Shown: piece by piece, positions 50,600 to 61,110 of the stretch
Position numbering within the stretch: the stretch's first letter is position 1
How the letters are laid out: the number at the start of each line of letters is the position of its first letter
Origin: Isochrysis galbana
Taxonomy: Eukaryota > Haptophyta > Isochrysidales > Isochrysidaceae
Direction: 5' to 3'
DNA: 64,000 bases
Assembly (NCBI GenBank): GCA_018136815.1
Contig: CM030931.1
Span: 9,931,072-9,995,071, forward strand
Notes under the pieces: generated by a model
Told to the model about the DNA's origin: nothing
The model's database searches: none
The model's input: only the letters and a program-made list of their open reading frames with translations
Position numbers and translations under genes: made by a program

Positions 50600-50645
<46 letters not shown>
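50400..50645 (+). repeat. G-run tract and GA microsatellite
   Basis: Long G runs (50415-50550) followed by about 20 GA dinucleotides (50600-50643), just upstream of the alpha-tubulin start, so pyrimidine-rich on its coding strand. Such runs are prone to assembly error. Confidence 0.85.
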
Positions 50646-50647
<2 letters not shown>

Positions 50648-51235
50648 AGGCGCTCTCGCGGGGGGGAGTGTTGGGAGCCGCAGCCCACGCAGCCCACCCA
50701 CAAAGCTCAAGCCGTAGAAGATCGACTCGATACTTTGGTTTCGCGCCTTTCCCCCTGCGAGGAGGGGTGGAAGCGGTTGCGCACGGTTGCACAGGAACCG
50801 CCGTTCACAGCGCCGTTAGTAACGCTCGCGCTCTTTCGCTTGTCGCGATGGCGGGCGCCACGCCAGTCCCCTTCCTAGATGTGAACGACAGAAACAGCGT
50901 TTTTTTTCGGAGGCCAAAAACAGTCGAGGGTTTTTGCACGGCCGCAACAGGGTCTCAAGAGGGTCTCCACAGCGCCTCTCAACAAGTCGCGCTGTGCAGA
51001 TGTCTATTGGGACCGTTCCAATAAATAAGCGCAGTGAGGCGCTATTGAGGACTCCGCCGCACCTCAACAATGGAGAAGGCGCGCCGCTGCCCCACCGTTG
51101 CCACGCCCACGCCGCTTCTCGTCGTCCCCACACCTGCCACGGGCCCACTGCAAGGCGTCGCGGCCCGAGCCCTGCGTGATGAATGCCTCTCCCTCACCCT
51201 CCCTCTCCATGCACCCACGCTCCTTGTGCGCAGGC

Positions 51236-51820
51236 CAAGCGTTTACGATACCAATGGACAGACGAGAAGAAGGTGGCGTTGCTCACGCAGATCGTCGCCA
51301 CGGGCAAGAACGCCTTCATGACGGCGAAGGGCTCGAAGGCCGTGGATGACTTCGTGTCGCAGCTCGACGTGTGGACCAACGCGGAGACCGGCATCATCCC
51401 CTTGCTCAACATGCATGCCCCGGAGTTCAAGGACAACCTCATCACGTCAACGTACACCTCGGTCATCACGTCAGTGAGGGGCTGGGTGCAGGTGAGCAAG
51501 GGGTGGATGGGAGGGTCGGGATGCACATCCCTTGCCTTGCTTGCACTGACAGCCCCGCATCAACTCCTTGCGCAACCGACCCCCTACCCTCGACCCGCGT
51601 GCCGCGTGCCCACGTGTAGGCGGAGAGTCACTTGTACACGTCCGGCAAGGAGCAGAAAGAGCCCATCGAGGTGGACACCGCCACGGACACCTGCGGTACG
51701 AAGAACGAGGCGAAGCTCACCGAGTATCAGGCGCTCTCATCATCGACGTGCACTGCCTCATGCGCGAGGCGGCAGAGGCAACAGCCGACCGCAAGGCGGC
51801 TTAGGCGGAGAGGATCGTGA
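51236..51820 (+). CDS. Myb/SANT-like fragment, possibly transposon ORF
   Basis: Two coding segments joined by a likely intron: from GCGCAG|GCC (51236) KRLRYQWTDEKKVALLTQIV ... VRGWVQ, donor CAG|GTGAGC near 51491, acceptor ACGTGTAG near 51619, then AESHLYTSGKEQKEPIEVDT to a stop at 51820. The RYxWTDEKxxxLL...GSKAxxxF start resembles the trihelix/SANT-like DNA-binding proteins that accompany some DNA transposons. A first exon from the ATG at 51070 is possible but its phase does not fit cleanly. Upstream, at 50874, CCTAGATGTGAAC looks like another hAT left end. Confidence 0.4.
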
Positions 51821-51835
51821 TCGGGCTCGAGAGCA

Positions 51836-52146
51836 ACTAGGCGGGATAAGCCGTCGGCGTCCCAGTGAGTGACTCCAGGTTTGTAGGTTTGTGCACGACG
51901 TCGAATCGATATTCGGCTAGCTTCAGGACCCATCGCATGAGGCGCGAGGCTGGACCACCGCAGGAGAAAGAGGGGGGTGGAGGTGGAAGGGCTTGTCTGG
52001 AACTTGGGGAATCTTAGGGTACCGGTTGGAGGCCGTAGAAGTACTCGGCCGTAGCATAATACGATCTTTTGGTGGGTGGCGTTCAGGCCCACTACCCTGG
52101 ACTGGTAGCGGGGTAACAGCGCGGACGTGGGCCCCGCCGGCGACAC
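51836..52146 (-). mobile_element. Ty3/gypsy RNase H-region fragment
   Basis: A short remnant on the minus strand. The segment THWDADGLSRL matches the end of the Ty3/gypsy RNase H domain (H.NADGLSR). Broken, with no LTR recognised nearby; an old fossil of unknown extent. Confidence 0.6.
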
Positions 52147-52184
52147 ATCTACACATATACCTAATGCAAAGATTTTACTGAAGG

Positions 52185-52280
52185 ATATTTTTTGAATATT
52201 TGGGCTTCCCGAAGGATATATCGCAGATATTTTGCATGGATATTTGGGCGTCTTTTGAGGGATACTTGTGCTTACCCCTA
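52185..52280. mobile_element. Element end with GATATTTGGGC motifs
   Basis: Several GATATTTGGGC / GGATATTT motifs end in CTTACCCCTA at 52280. The reverse complement TAGGGGTAAGCA resembles the TIR of the MITE at 17138-18102 (TAGGGGTAGGCA). No partner end was found to the left. Confidence 0.5.
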
Positions 52281-52289
52281 ACTAAGTGA

Positions 52290-53234
52290 GGGAGAGGAAG
52301 GAGATTGGGCGTGGCTTCGTGAACGTCATTCAGGGCCACGTGGCACGTGGGAGGTGAGAATATTAAACGGTTTTTTCCCCCAAGCTCGATTTGGCATCGC
52401 GACTATTGCCGCGATCGCGTACTTCGAAAAGGTACGCGCACGTACCCACTTGGTGAGCGTGCGCTTCGTGTAGATGATCCGAGCGTGCCAGGACTCGCCA
52501 GATGGCACTTCTCTGGCCGCCATCACCTGGTATTCAAAAGGGGGGTATTAACGGTATAAACTTGTTAACGGGCTTACCCAGCCCTAGTCTTGTCCCATAG
52601 GGAAAGCGGAAAGCCGCAAGGCTGGGCCCCTAGAACGCCATGCCACTGACCTCGTGCGCAAGCATGAGGCATAAGCCCGGCCGGTCGACAAGAGCACAAC
52701 CAAAATCAGCCAGGGTTGTGCAGCAACGACTGCACAACCCTATAGCCCCAAACCGATGGAAAGCCAGACTCACCCGAGGATTCAGAGTCAGAGGGACGAA
52801 CGTGATATCTTTTTAACGTTTAACGACGGCAAACAACTGTGAAAAAAAAACCCTTTTAACAGTCTCGCCTCACGACGGCAAACTACTGTGAGCAGGAACC
52901 AAGCAAGGATACACAAGAGGGCTGATCTCTAAGACCCACATAGTGAGTGACCGGGCTGGAACGAATTGCTAATTGGTGCAAACAGCAAAGGTGGAAGCGT
53001 AGTCGGCCGTGCACCCACCCGTAAGCCTCTGTGATAGGCGACCATCACTAGGGTGTTCAGGTCTCGAGACAAACGCAGACTAGGGCCGCCATCACGACAC
53101 AGCGGGAAAACACACGCTGACTAAGTCGGATTGGGCTCCGAGGTAGCACATATCATTGCCGAATTGAAGCACACAGTGCCTACACCACTCAATACGCTAG
53201 TTCCAACTGGCTAGTTGCTGAGAAATGACCCCAT
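52290..53234. other. Intergenic, repeat fragments only
   Basis: Contains a third partial copy of the CTTTTAA..TCTCGCC repeat (52840-52880) and an isolated TAGTGAGTGACCGGGCT (52941-52957), identical over its last 15 bases to the right terminus of the element ending at 4548. No gene recognised before the assembly gap. Confidence 0.5.
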
Positions 53235-53334
53235 NNNNNNNNNNNNNNNNNNNNNNNNNNNNNNNNNNNNNNNNNNNNNNNNNNNNNNNNNNNNNNNNNN
53301 NNNNNNNNNNNNNNNNNNNNNNNNNNNNNNNNNN
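53235..53334. other. Assembly gap, 100 N
   Basis: Exactly 100 undetermined bases, the usual placeholder for a gap of unknown size. It removes the 3' part of the kinesin gene. Confidence 0.99.
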
Positions 53335-54768
53335 GGCGTATCGGCACCGCAACAAATCTGTACAGGAATAGGTGCCCGTGGCAACAGAGCAGTTTCCACT
53401 AGTCTCCCCAACAAGAGCTTCCGATGCCCTTGGAATGCACACCTGTCGGAACACACCATGGCCGCTTGTTGCATCTCGCCTCGCCTCCTCCTGCAACAGC
53501 CGCTTTCGAGCAGCGACAACGTCGATCTCGCCAATGTGCTCCGTCTGCACATCGCCTCCACGAATGTACACAGCACCTACATGCCCCTCATCCCGCCCCA
53601 CCACTCCGGGTTGTGCCCCATCGGTCTTCTGGCCGTGCATCACGCAGGCATGGCGGAGAGTGTTGATTGAGTGTTCTGTGTCCTTAGACGATGGGCTGAC
53701 CGTGACCAACACGGTGGTTCGTGCCTCACCCTCAAAGGAGTGGCGCAAGAGCTGAGTGAGAGGGTGACGACCGCCGGCCACAGAGCGAAATTTGCCGCCG
53801 GAAGCAAGCGTGACGATGGAGTCCTTGAGGGCAAGTAGCGAGGCGTTGATGGCCGCCCCCTCTTTAGCTCTCTTCGCATCGTGCTTGTCAGAGTCGATCC
53901 GCTGCTCGGATCCAGCCAAGTCCACGAGCGTCAGCGATCCCACCTCGCCGGGGCTCGCACCCGCCCGCTGTACATTGAGGCGAAATATGGCGTGCGACCG
54001 ACTGGATGCGTCGTGAACGCCGGTTGCCGCCGTCGCACGAACGCCTTTGCCAAAATCGAAGAGGCTCTTCAGGCCATCTGCGCCCTCGACGCGCACCTCG
54101 ACTAGTGGTACAGGCTGCACCTCGCCCGATGCATCGGTCAAGAGTTGGCACGTCGCTCCACCGTTGAGCAGGTCGCGGACGCCACTGGAGCCAACCTCGA
54201 CGTACGAGGCCGAGACCACGTCGCTGCCAGAGGCGTCGAGTGTTGAGAAGAGGTCGGCGGCCACTCGCGACTGCAACGCAGTCATCGTGAACGTCTTTCC
54301 AGACCCTGTTTGGCCGTACATCAGCACTGTGCCGGGCACAGTGGACGAGGCAGCCTGCCGAACGAGCGGGGCGACCTCAGCATCATAGACCATGTCCGAC
54401 GTCGCACTCTCGTCGAACACGCGGTCGAAGCGGAACGTGGTATGGTTGATAATCAGGTTGCGACAGTCTGGCCGCAGCCGGCAGTCGTGCACCACAATCG
54501 CTCGCCCATCGCACGAGACGACGTCGAATTCGCCGGCCTTCATCTCATGAGGAAAGATGGGCCGTCGGCGTATGCACACACGCACCGAAGCAGAGCCCTT
54601 GTCCGAGTGCGCCGGCCCAAGCTCTGCAGGCAACAGCTCTGGCGGCTTGAGAGGGCCGAGCACGTGGGCGCGGTAGTTCCAGATGGCCTGGTTGTACTGC
54701 AACGCATTGTCTCGACGTGCGGTGCGCTTGTCGACGTTGCGGATCGGCTGGCTCTCCGCGTTGCCCAT
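53335..54768 (-). CDS. Kinesin-13-like motor, 3' end lost in gap
   Basis: Microtubule motor; 478 residues visible from the ATG at 54768 to the gap. After a ~65-residue N-terminal extension comes a near-complete motor domain: VRVCIRRRPIFPHE, FRFDRVFDES, the P-loop GQTGSGKT, switch I ASSRSHAIF, switch II LVDLAGSEQR, KEGAAINASLLALKDSI and HSINTLRHACVMHG. The opening EFDVVSCD...VVHD and EGAxINxSLLALK pattern is closest to kinesin-13, whose members depolymerise microtubule ends, although the KVD loop is not seen. The N-terminus MGNAES fits an N-myristoylation site (Gly2, Ser6), unusual for a kinesin. An ATG at 54897 would add 43 Gly/Arg-rich residues and abolish it. Sequence left of the gap need not belong to this gene. 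Confidence 0.85.
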
Positions 54769-54899
54769 CTGCGCACCCCGCGGCCGAGGCCGGCCCACAG
54801 ACGGGGGGAGTGCGCAGCAGGCTGGACCACCGAACTGACGCCCCCCTTCCGCTCTCACACCGCCCGCAGTCTCGGAGCTCCTTCTCTGTACTATCACAT

Positions 54900-55080
54900 A
54901 TGTATTCTGCCTCTCCCTCTCTCTCTCCCTCTAACCCCCCCCCCCCCCCCTCTCCCTCCCTCTCCCTCTCTCTCTCCCTCCCTCCCTCCCTCCCTCTCTC
55001 TCCCTCCCTCCCTCTCCCTCCCTCTCCCTACCTCCCTCCCTCTCTCTCTCCTTCCCCCCCCCGTCCCCCCCCCCCGTGTT
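54900..55080 (+). repeat. CT-rich tract before kinesin gene
   Basis: CTCTCC and CCCTCC runs with embedded C runs; homopurine on the kinesin coding strand. It continues more loosely to about 55230. Confidence 0.8.
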
Positions 55081-55239
55081 CCATCCCTTTTCTTCATTTA
55101 TTCCTTTCTCTCGTCAGCGCAGTCTTTCCTCTGCTCTATCTCTCCTCTCCCCCACCCTCTCCCACCGAGATTCGCTCCGCCACTACTCACCAATCTTCCC
55201 ATCTCCCCTGTTTTCTTCTTCTCTCTCCTGCGCCCCGGG

Positions 55240-56386
55240 GGGCGCGGGAGGAGGGAAGAGGGGCGCAGAGGAGGAAGGGGTGGAGGAGAATTCACTTCAT
55301 CCCTTACTATATGTGTATCGGCGTGAACATCTCTCCTACACGCAACCCCGCTCTCCTCCCACATGGTGAGATTAAAAACGAGGCATCGATTTCAATAGCG
55401 TCGATATAAATAGTGTTGACCAACTCTATCTTGTTACAATATGTAAAATGACGGAGCACTACTAAACACGCATAAACAATTCGCAATTGGAAAATTTCAT
55501 AGCCCTGCGCTCTGCGCACATTCGGCGGTCCACCTCTCAAGCCGCCTAAAGACACAGGAGCACGGGAGCCCTCGAGCTCGAGCCTCGATCGAGGGGCCCT
55601 AGTGCCAAGTGCTAGTTAGTGCAAAGACAAAGACAAAGAGCAAAGAGTCGCCACAGATAAAATAAAGCACAAACACAAAATAATAAGAATCGCCGCAAGC
55701 CGCAAGGCATGAGCATTAGTGCCTAGTGCTAGTGCACCCGAGGCAAATCTCTATCACTGACAATATCGTTGATATTCATTGACCTCATCCATCAGAGCTC
55801 GAGAATAGATGAGAACTACGTTGCGCGCCCGCGACCTGCGATTTCGACCTAGCGGACTATAGGCGCAGCACGAATGCGCGCCAATGCACAGGAGGTGTAG
55901 GTTGGAGGTTGGTGGGGCACAGTAGCAAAAGAAGCTGAAAGATGGCAGCGCGTGCTCAAGTGGACAAGTGCTAACTACAATTGGAACATAGTGTTCGGCA
56001 TCATGAAGGTATACAATGGACTTCCGATTGTCCACAATCAGCATCAGCTCGATATGGAGCTCAAACCTCTTCACAACCTCTTGGCTCCGAGGAGTGTGAC
56101 GGCGAGCTCGCCGGGAGGTCGAAATCGCCAGGCGACAAGTGTCAAGGGTGCACGCAGGTTGTAGCCTCAAGCCTTATTGCCCTTGCGTGGTACATCCCCT
56201 TCGTGAGCTCAAACAAGAGTAGGTCGAAATAATGGAAATCGACCGTCGTAAGATGCAGGAGAAGGCATTTGTCATCATCCGCCACCCTGCGTTGCACCAT
56301 AAGACAGGCACCGAGTGGACGCCCAAAATATTGTTCCTGACAAGTGATGGACAGGCATCTCGCCTGCACCACCGTCACGCCAAAGG
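55240..56386. other. Intergenic, nothing recognised
   Basis: Between the kinesin 5' side and the end of the LON-domain gene. AT content is higher than average near 55380-55500 and a GACAAA/CAAAGA simple repeat lies near 55625. No supported gene. Confidence 0.4.
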
Positions 56387-57238
56387 TCAGCCGTGAGGGA
56401 AGGAGTCCTCCGCGACCCATGAGTACATTGGGGCCGCTTCGGCCACAATGCGCCGTGGCGGGGGTTGTGTGCCAAGGGTGCTGCAGCCGTCCGTAGCAGG
56501 AGCATCGACGCTCAGCCGAAGGCGATGACGGAAACGAGCGGAATCGGACGAGATGAGCAGCCGCATGGAGTCGTTTATGTCTTGGATGCGCTTAAGCGGG
56601 CATGTGTTTGCCAGGATGCTGGCACGAAGTGAACTAGAGAGCGGCAGCCGCGCTGCGAGCCAGAACGACAGGTCTGAAGGTTCGCTAGGAGGCTCGGCAT
56701 CTACATTCCACAACGGGTGACAGCGAGCATCGCACGGCGGGTGCATCCCGAGCTCCTCATCAAGATGGGATGGCTCGAGCGCAAACGAACGGGATTTCAG
56801 GCCCTGTTCCATTAGCTGTAGGGCGCGCATAGCCTCGTCGCCGACCTTCTCCGCGCGCGCCTCAGATGCGATCGCGACGTCAGCAAGTAGATCGAAGGCT
56901 GAAATGCTGGCGGCGGCCTCGGATGTCTCGAGGTGTGGCTCGTTGTTGCACACCTTGACGAGTCGCACGCGCTCGCCCGCCACAGCATGAGCCACCCCCT
57001 CGGGCGTCGGGTGCTCTGCGCCAAGCATATGTGTGTCATAGAGGAAGCGTAGCTGGACACCCACGCGCCCGATCGGACCCACTGCGGCCACCTGGCCGTC
57101 GTATGCACGCCAGGCGAGGGACGTGAGGGCGTGGCTGATGGGTGAGCCAGGCTGGGTTGAGAGCGTCACCGACTGCCGCGGGAAAAGCACAGCGGGCAGC
57201 CGGACGAGTGGGAGGCGCAGCTGTGCGCCCGTCGGCAT
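56387..57238 (-). CDS. LON substrate-binding domain protein
   Basis: Intronless, 283 residues from MPTGAQLRL (ATG at 57238); an ATG at 57310 adds 24 glycine-rich residues. The start LRLPLVRLPAVLFPRQSVTLS is the first strand pair of the LON N-terminal domain. It continues with VAAVGPIGRVGVQLRFLYDT, a long helix, and PSDLSFWLAARLPLSSSLRASILANTCPLKRIQDINDSMRLL, the C-terminal helical part of the same fold. There is no AAA+ or protease region, so this is a stand-alone LON-domain protein of the kind used as a substrate receptor (cereblon or LONRF families). No cereblon cysteine cluster (CULT domain) is seen, so its partner is unknown. Confidence 0.7.
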   Translation of the reverse strand: MPTGAQLRLPLVRLPAVLFPRQSVTLSTQPGSPISHALTSLAWRAYDGQVAAVGPIGRVGVQLRFLYDTHMLGAEHPTPEGVAHAVAGERVRLVKVCNNEPHLETSEAAASISAFDLLADVAIASEARAEKVGDEAMRALQLMEQGLKSRSFALEPSHLDEELGMHPPCDARCHPLWNVDAEPPSEPSDLSFWLAARLPLSSSLRASILANTCPLKRIQDINDSMRLLISSDSARFRHRLRLSVDAPATDGCSTLGTQPPPRRIVAEAAPMYSWVAEDSFPHG

Positions 57239-57699
57239 GGGCAGAAAACAGAGAGAGGAAGAGACCCACCCACCGCTCCCTCTATCCCCCCCGTTCCCTT
57301 TCCCTTCCACTCGACGCTGCCGCGCAAGTCCCCGGGTGCGTCTGCCGTCGCGCGCTCTAGAAGGATGTCTCCTTTCTATTCTACTCTACTCTAATAAATT
57401 TTTACTTAATTCAAAGTAGATAGCATATAGCATAAGGTCCTTTCTATTTATAAAAATCATCTGAAGGTTCTGGGCTACACACCTACTAGACGCCCGGCAC
57501 CTACTGCCATCCCGCCGCCACTGCCCTTAACTTCCCTTCGCTCCATCTCCTCCCCTTCCCCCCTTCGTTCCTTTTTGTTTGGTTTCTGGTTTCCGGGGTG
57601 CGGGTGCGGCCCGGGGCCCAGGTGGCCCAGGTGCACGCACTAACTACCACACTAACATGTACCATATGGGCCCAGTTTCCCGGTTTAGAATGTGGGCTC

Positions 57700-57798
57700 T
57701 GGGTCCTTACACTGAAACACATCAACGGTCACAACATGGTCGCAGATATCCTCACCAAGCCGTGTCCGCATAACCAATTCTTTCTCCTCGTCGACTAG
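57700..57798 (+). mobile_element. Copia RNase H remnant
   Basis: A short plus-strand stretch encoding HINGHNMVADILTKPC, the typical end of a Ty1/copia polyprotein. Broken, with no LTRs seen; a small fossil different in sequence from the element at 23-28 kb. Confidence 0.7.
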
Positions 57799-58645
57799 CT
57801 TAGCTACTAGCTACTAGTACTAGTTACTAGTTACTAGTTACTAGTTCCTGGTGGGTCCTGCAAACGTCGCACCCCTTGCTCCATTTATTTAGGAGTTAGG
57901 ACAACTATCAGTAAACTGATAGGGTCATGGAGCGCGCGCCGCCTCCCGCCCTCGCCGCCGCCGCCCTCGCCGCGATGGACGAAGAAGAGACGAAGAGCGT
58001 TCATGGACACGCCGATGTCGCCGAAGCGACCACGCCAAGAGGACCCACCCAGCCAGGTGGGCACAGAAGCCATCGGGCTGCGCCCGCGCACCACCGAGAA
58101 CGACGGCGAGCGAACAGCCTGCATGCTGGAGCTGCCAGCATGCAGCTACACACACATCACACCTCACAGCCACACCAGCCACACCACACCAGAGGGACGG
58201 ACGCTCCACTAGGGAAGGCCTCTGGGCCGGGACCCTACACAGCCGTGGTACCGCCCTCGCGCTCCGGCGCGAGGGGCTGGCCCGGCGCCATCTCATACAG
58301 GATCCCATTGGGGGAATGTCGCACCAAAACGAAGGTTTGAGCATTGTGCAGCTTTGGCTTTGGGCCCCCAACATGGGGGACAGGGACAGCGGAAATCGTC
58401 AGTCCCCGGACCGGGGATTCACCGATAACCGCGACCCGTTTACACATTAGTAAACGGGCGGAATGAGAGGTTGGCGACAGGCGGAAGAACGGAGGGAGCG
58501 GCGCAAGTTCGGCCAGGGATGCCCTCTCAACGTATGGGTCCCCGGGCGCCGTCGCTTATTCTGCGGAGAAATGCTCGGGCAGGCTCGCCTGCCCCAAGGG
58601 CCTCTCACTCTCAACGGGACGACGGCAAAAGCTCGCTCCCCCCCC
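57799..58645. other. Intergenic; small frame of doubtful status
   Basis: An ACTAGTT simple repeat (57790-57850), then a 137-codon alanine- and histidine-rich frame at 57927-58340 that I cannot assign and that may be chance. A GC-rich segment precedes the dispersed repeat at 58650. Confidence 0.35.
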
Positions 58646-58649
58646 CCCC

Positions 58650-58944
58650 CCGCCCCCCGGTGCTTTTTCCTGGTAAATCTGCTTCAATGTACAGGTTACA
58701 TTGGACATTGGCGAGACTAACTGGGTTTTCACCCGAATGGGCTTGTGGGGAGCTCGTACGGGAGCCGGGGGCTTGCGAGGGGGGAGGTATAATCAGGTGC
58801 TCACTTAGTTTTGTTTGTGCCTTGGGACTTGGTGCGGTCATGTGTGTCGTGGCTTGGCGTGTTAGTGCAAGTCTAGAGAGAGTAGAGGTACTAACGCTCA
58901 AGAATGTGAAAAAAAATACGGTAAATACACATTTCCCATCTAGG
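58650..58944 (+). repeat. Dispersed repeat copy 2, then a hAT end
   Basis: 58650-58895 matches 13480-13735 block by block. It runs straight into AAAATACGGTAAATACACATTTCCCATCTAGG-type sequence (58913-58944), matching the hAT right end at 9886. Confidence 0.6.
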
Positions 58945-59181
58945 CTCTTACGAGTACACCTGAACTCTCGTATGATGTATGGTGGCGATACTAACTTGGT
59001 GGCCGCCCTTATTTATAAGTACTTGCACTTGCACTTGAGAATTGAGAACACATATGTTGAGTACGAGTATTAGTTCGTGGCGACCCGCGGCTCGCGACGT
59101 CCGCATCGCGCTCCTTCCCTCCCGCCCCCCCCCCCCGCCCCCCGCCCCCCCCCCCCCCCGTTCTCTCGGCGGTCTTGCCCC

Positions 59182-60588
59182 ATGGCCGACGTAGAGGAGG
59201 TTTCAGCGCGCGAGCACGCAGCGCGCAGGCACGAGGAGGGGATGGCGAAAGTGCGGAAGAAGTGCGCCGCCAGGGCTTCTGCTGCTGCTGCTGCCGCTGC
59301 TGCTGGCGCGTGGGCGGACCGCGACCTGCTGCCTGCGGAGCAGCTGATCGGCGCAGCACGGGCCGGTGGCGAGCTGCTCGTCCTGCGCTCCTCGCTCCGT
59401 ACCGCGGCGCTCTTCGCAGAAGAGCTGCGCGCGGCCGCTCGGCTGGCTGCACTGCCCGAAGAGAGCCTCGTCCCTCTTGGCTCGGGCCTCTGGCTCCTCC
59501 AGGAAAGCGAGGATGACAGACCTCGCAGTGACCTGCTCTCGCGACTGCCGGGACTGTGTGGCGTCCGGCTGCGCCTAGAGCTGTGCTGCTGCGCGCCGGA
59601 CGCCTCCTCTCTTATCAAGGAACTGGATACCTTGCGGTTCAAGCGCGACAACACTCGAGGTTGGACTCTGCGCTACGAGCAGCAGTTCCCGGCTGCAGAC
59701 TTGACGCTTGCTCCGTGGACAGGCATCTCTACTGCGGCAGCAGTGTCTATCGGACTCGCAGGAGCACTCGGGTCTGGCTACGTGGCGTGGAGTGAGGCCG
59801 TGGGGCGCATCAATGAGCTCGATGAGTTCGTCGTCCTAGAAAGCAAGCGCGCGCTGTTCCTCTGCCGCAACCGGCCAATCGAGCGGCACCGCTTGCCGTG
59901 CGCTGAGGAGCGTAAAGCAAAGGTCCTAAGGACCGCTCCCGAATCAGCGGAGATCGGCTCCAGCAGAGAGGCTTGGGTCCCGCTGCGTGCGGAGCTCGCT
60001 TTCGATGAGGCGGCCCTGCCCTGGTGGACAAGGCGATGGGAGTGCCGGCCGTTCGCCTTCTCCGCGAGTCTGGACCCATTGATCGCGTCTGCCGCAGTCA
60101 GCATCACAGCCTCCATCCATCACAGACATGAGTCGGGCACTGGTGCGGCGAGGGCGCCGTTACGCCTGCTCGACCCTTGCTGTGGTTCGGGAACTGTACT
60201 TGTCGCGGGCCTCGCACAGGGCCACGACTGCATCGGCTCCGATATCCGGGGCGAGTTTGTGGGCCGAACCCGCGAAAACCTTGAGTACATGGAGTTCTCA
60301 CCGGATCGTGTCTTCGAGCACGATGCGCGAACGGAATTCTCGGCCACGGTGGGGACCCGGCCCGACATCGTGGTCAGCAATCCGCCGTGGGGCAAGAACC
60401 TTGGCTTGGAGCAAGATGGCGCGGAAATCATCGCGAGCGTTGTCAACCAATTTGCCGGAGCCACCATGTGCTGGCTGGCCAATGTGACGGCGTTCGCCGC
60501 GGTGACAAGCTTGCCCGGAGTTGAGCTGGTGTACCACTGCCATGTGGGCGGCGTCGAGGCCTTTGTGATTCGAACGATCCGTGGATAG
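59182..60588 (+). CDS. UPF0020/THUMP-type RNA guanine methyltransferase
   Basis: Intronless, 468 residues from MADVEEVSAR (ATG at 59182); the earlier in-frame ATG at 59077 lies in a C-run tract. The C-terminal half is a Rossmann-fold methyltransferase: LLDPCCGSGTVLVAGLAQGH (SAM-binding motif I, near residue 329), SDIRGEFVGRTRENL, then DIVVSNPPWGKNLGL (motif IV NPPW, near 400), the amino-methylating signature of the UPF0020/TRMT11/THUMPD group, which makes N2-methylguanosine in tRNA or snRNA. The N-terminal part (ELLVLRSSLRTAALFAEEL, LKELDTLRFKRDN-like) would be the RNA-binding side, but a THUMP domain is not obvious. The exact substrate cannot be told. It looks complete. Confidence 0.75.
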   Translation: MADVEEVSAREHAARRHEEGMAKVRKKCAARASAAAAAAAAGAWADRDLLPAEQLIGAARAGGELLVLRSSLRTAALFAEELRAAARLAALPEESLVPLGSGLWLLQESEDDRPRSDLLSRLPGLCGVRLRLELCCCAPDASSLIKELDTLRFKRDNTRGWTLRYEQQFPAADLTLAPWTGISTAAAVSIGLAGALGSGYVAWSEAVGRINELDEFVVLESKRALFLCRNRPIERHRLPCAEERKAKVLRTAPESAEIGSSREAWVPLRAELAFDEAALPWWTRRWECRPFAFSASLDPLIASAAVSITASIHHRHESGTGAARAPLRLLDPCCGSGTVLVAGLAQGHDCIGSDIRGEFVGRTRENLEYMEFSPDRVFEHDARTEFSATVGTRPDIVVSNPPWGKNLGLEQDGAEIIASVVNQFAGATMCWLANVTAFAAVTSLPGVELVYHCHVGGVEAFVIRTIRG

Positions 60589-60858
60589 TGACGCAGGGGA
60601 TTGACGTCGAGGTTGAAGACGCATTGACGCATTGGATAGCATTGCATTGGGAGTCCGGCTTGTCGCAGGGACGAACTTGGTTGGTGGTTTGGCGATACAC
60701 GCGTACATGGCACATGATAGCGTTCATAGTCTCTTTTCTCTTGTTTTGAAGAAGTATTATGCAACGAAGCCCTCGCACCACGGACCCCCTAAACAATAAT
60801 AATAGCTGTAGAATAGTGTAGTCTTACCGCGCACGCGGCGGCTCTGGACCCACAATGA

Positions 60859-61110
60859 GCCTCAGCCGGAGATCATAATCATAAACCACATTCCACATTT
60901 CATGATCTCGGAACGGGCGCAAAGTGCACAATGGCATCGACAATGTCAAGAAGCCAGAAGTCACAAACACCGCGCTCATTCGCCTATCTGGGTATATTAG
61001 ATAGCACCGGCTTCAAGACTCAAGACTTCAGACTTCAATCAAGTACAGCAAGCCCATGCCAACACGACCACCTACACCTACAACCGACTTACTACTGCCG
61101 CCATGCTAGC
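60859..61110 (+). repeat. Dispersed repeat, copy 2 of 2
   Basis: Matches 7427-7650 with small indels (here about 30 bp longer). Same orientation, same end at CCATGCTAGCT. Confidence 0.75.

Noticed and set aside
57927-58340. 137-codon Ala/His-rich frame as a gene
   Set aside because: No family resemblance, overlapping alternative frames of similar length and low-complexity composition.
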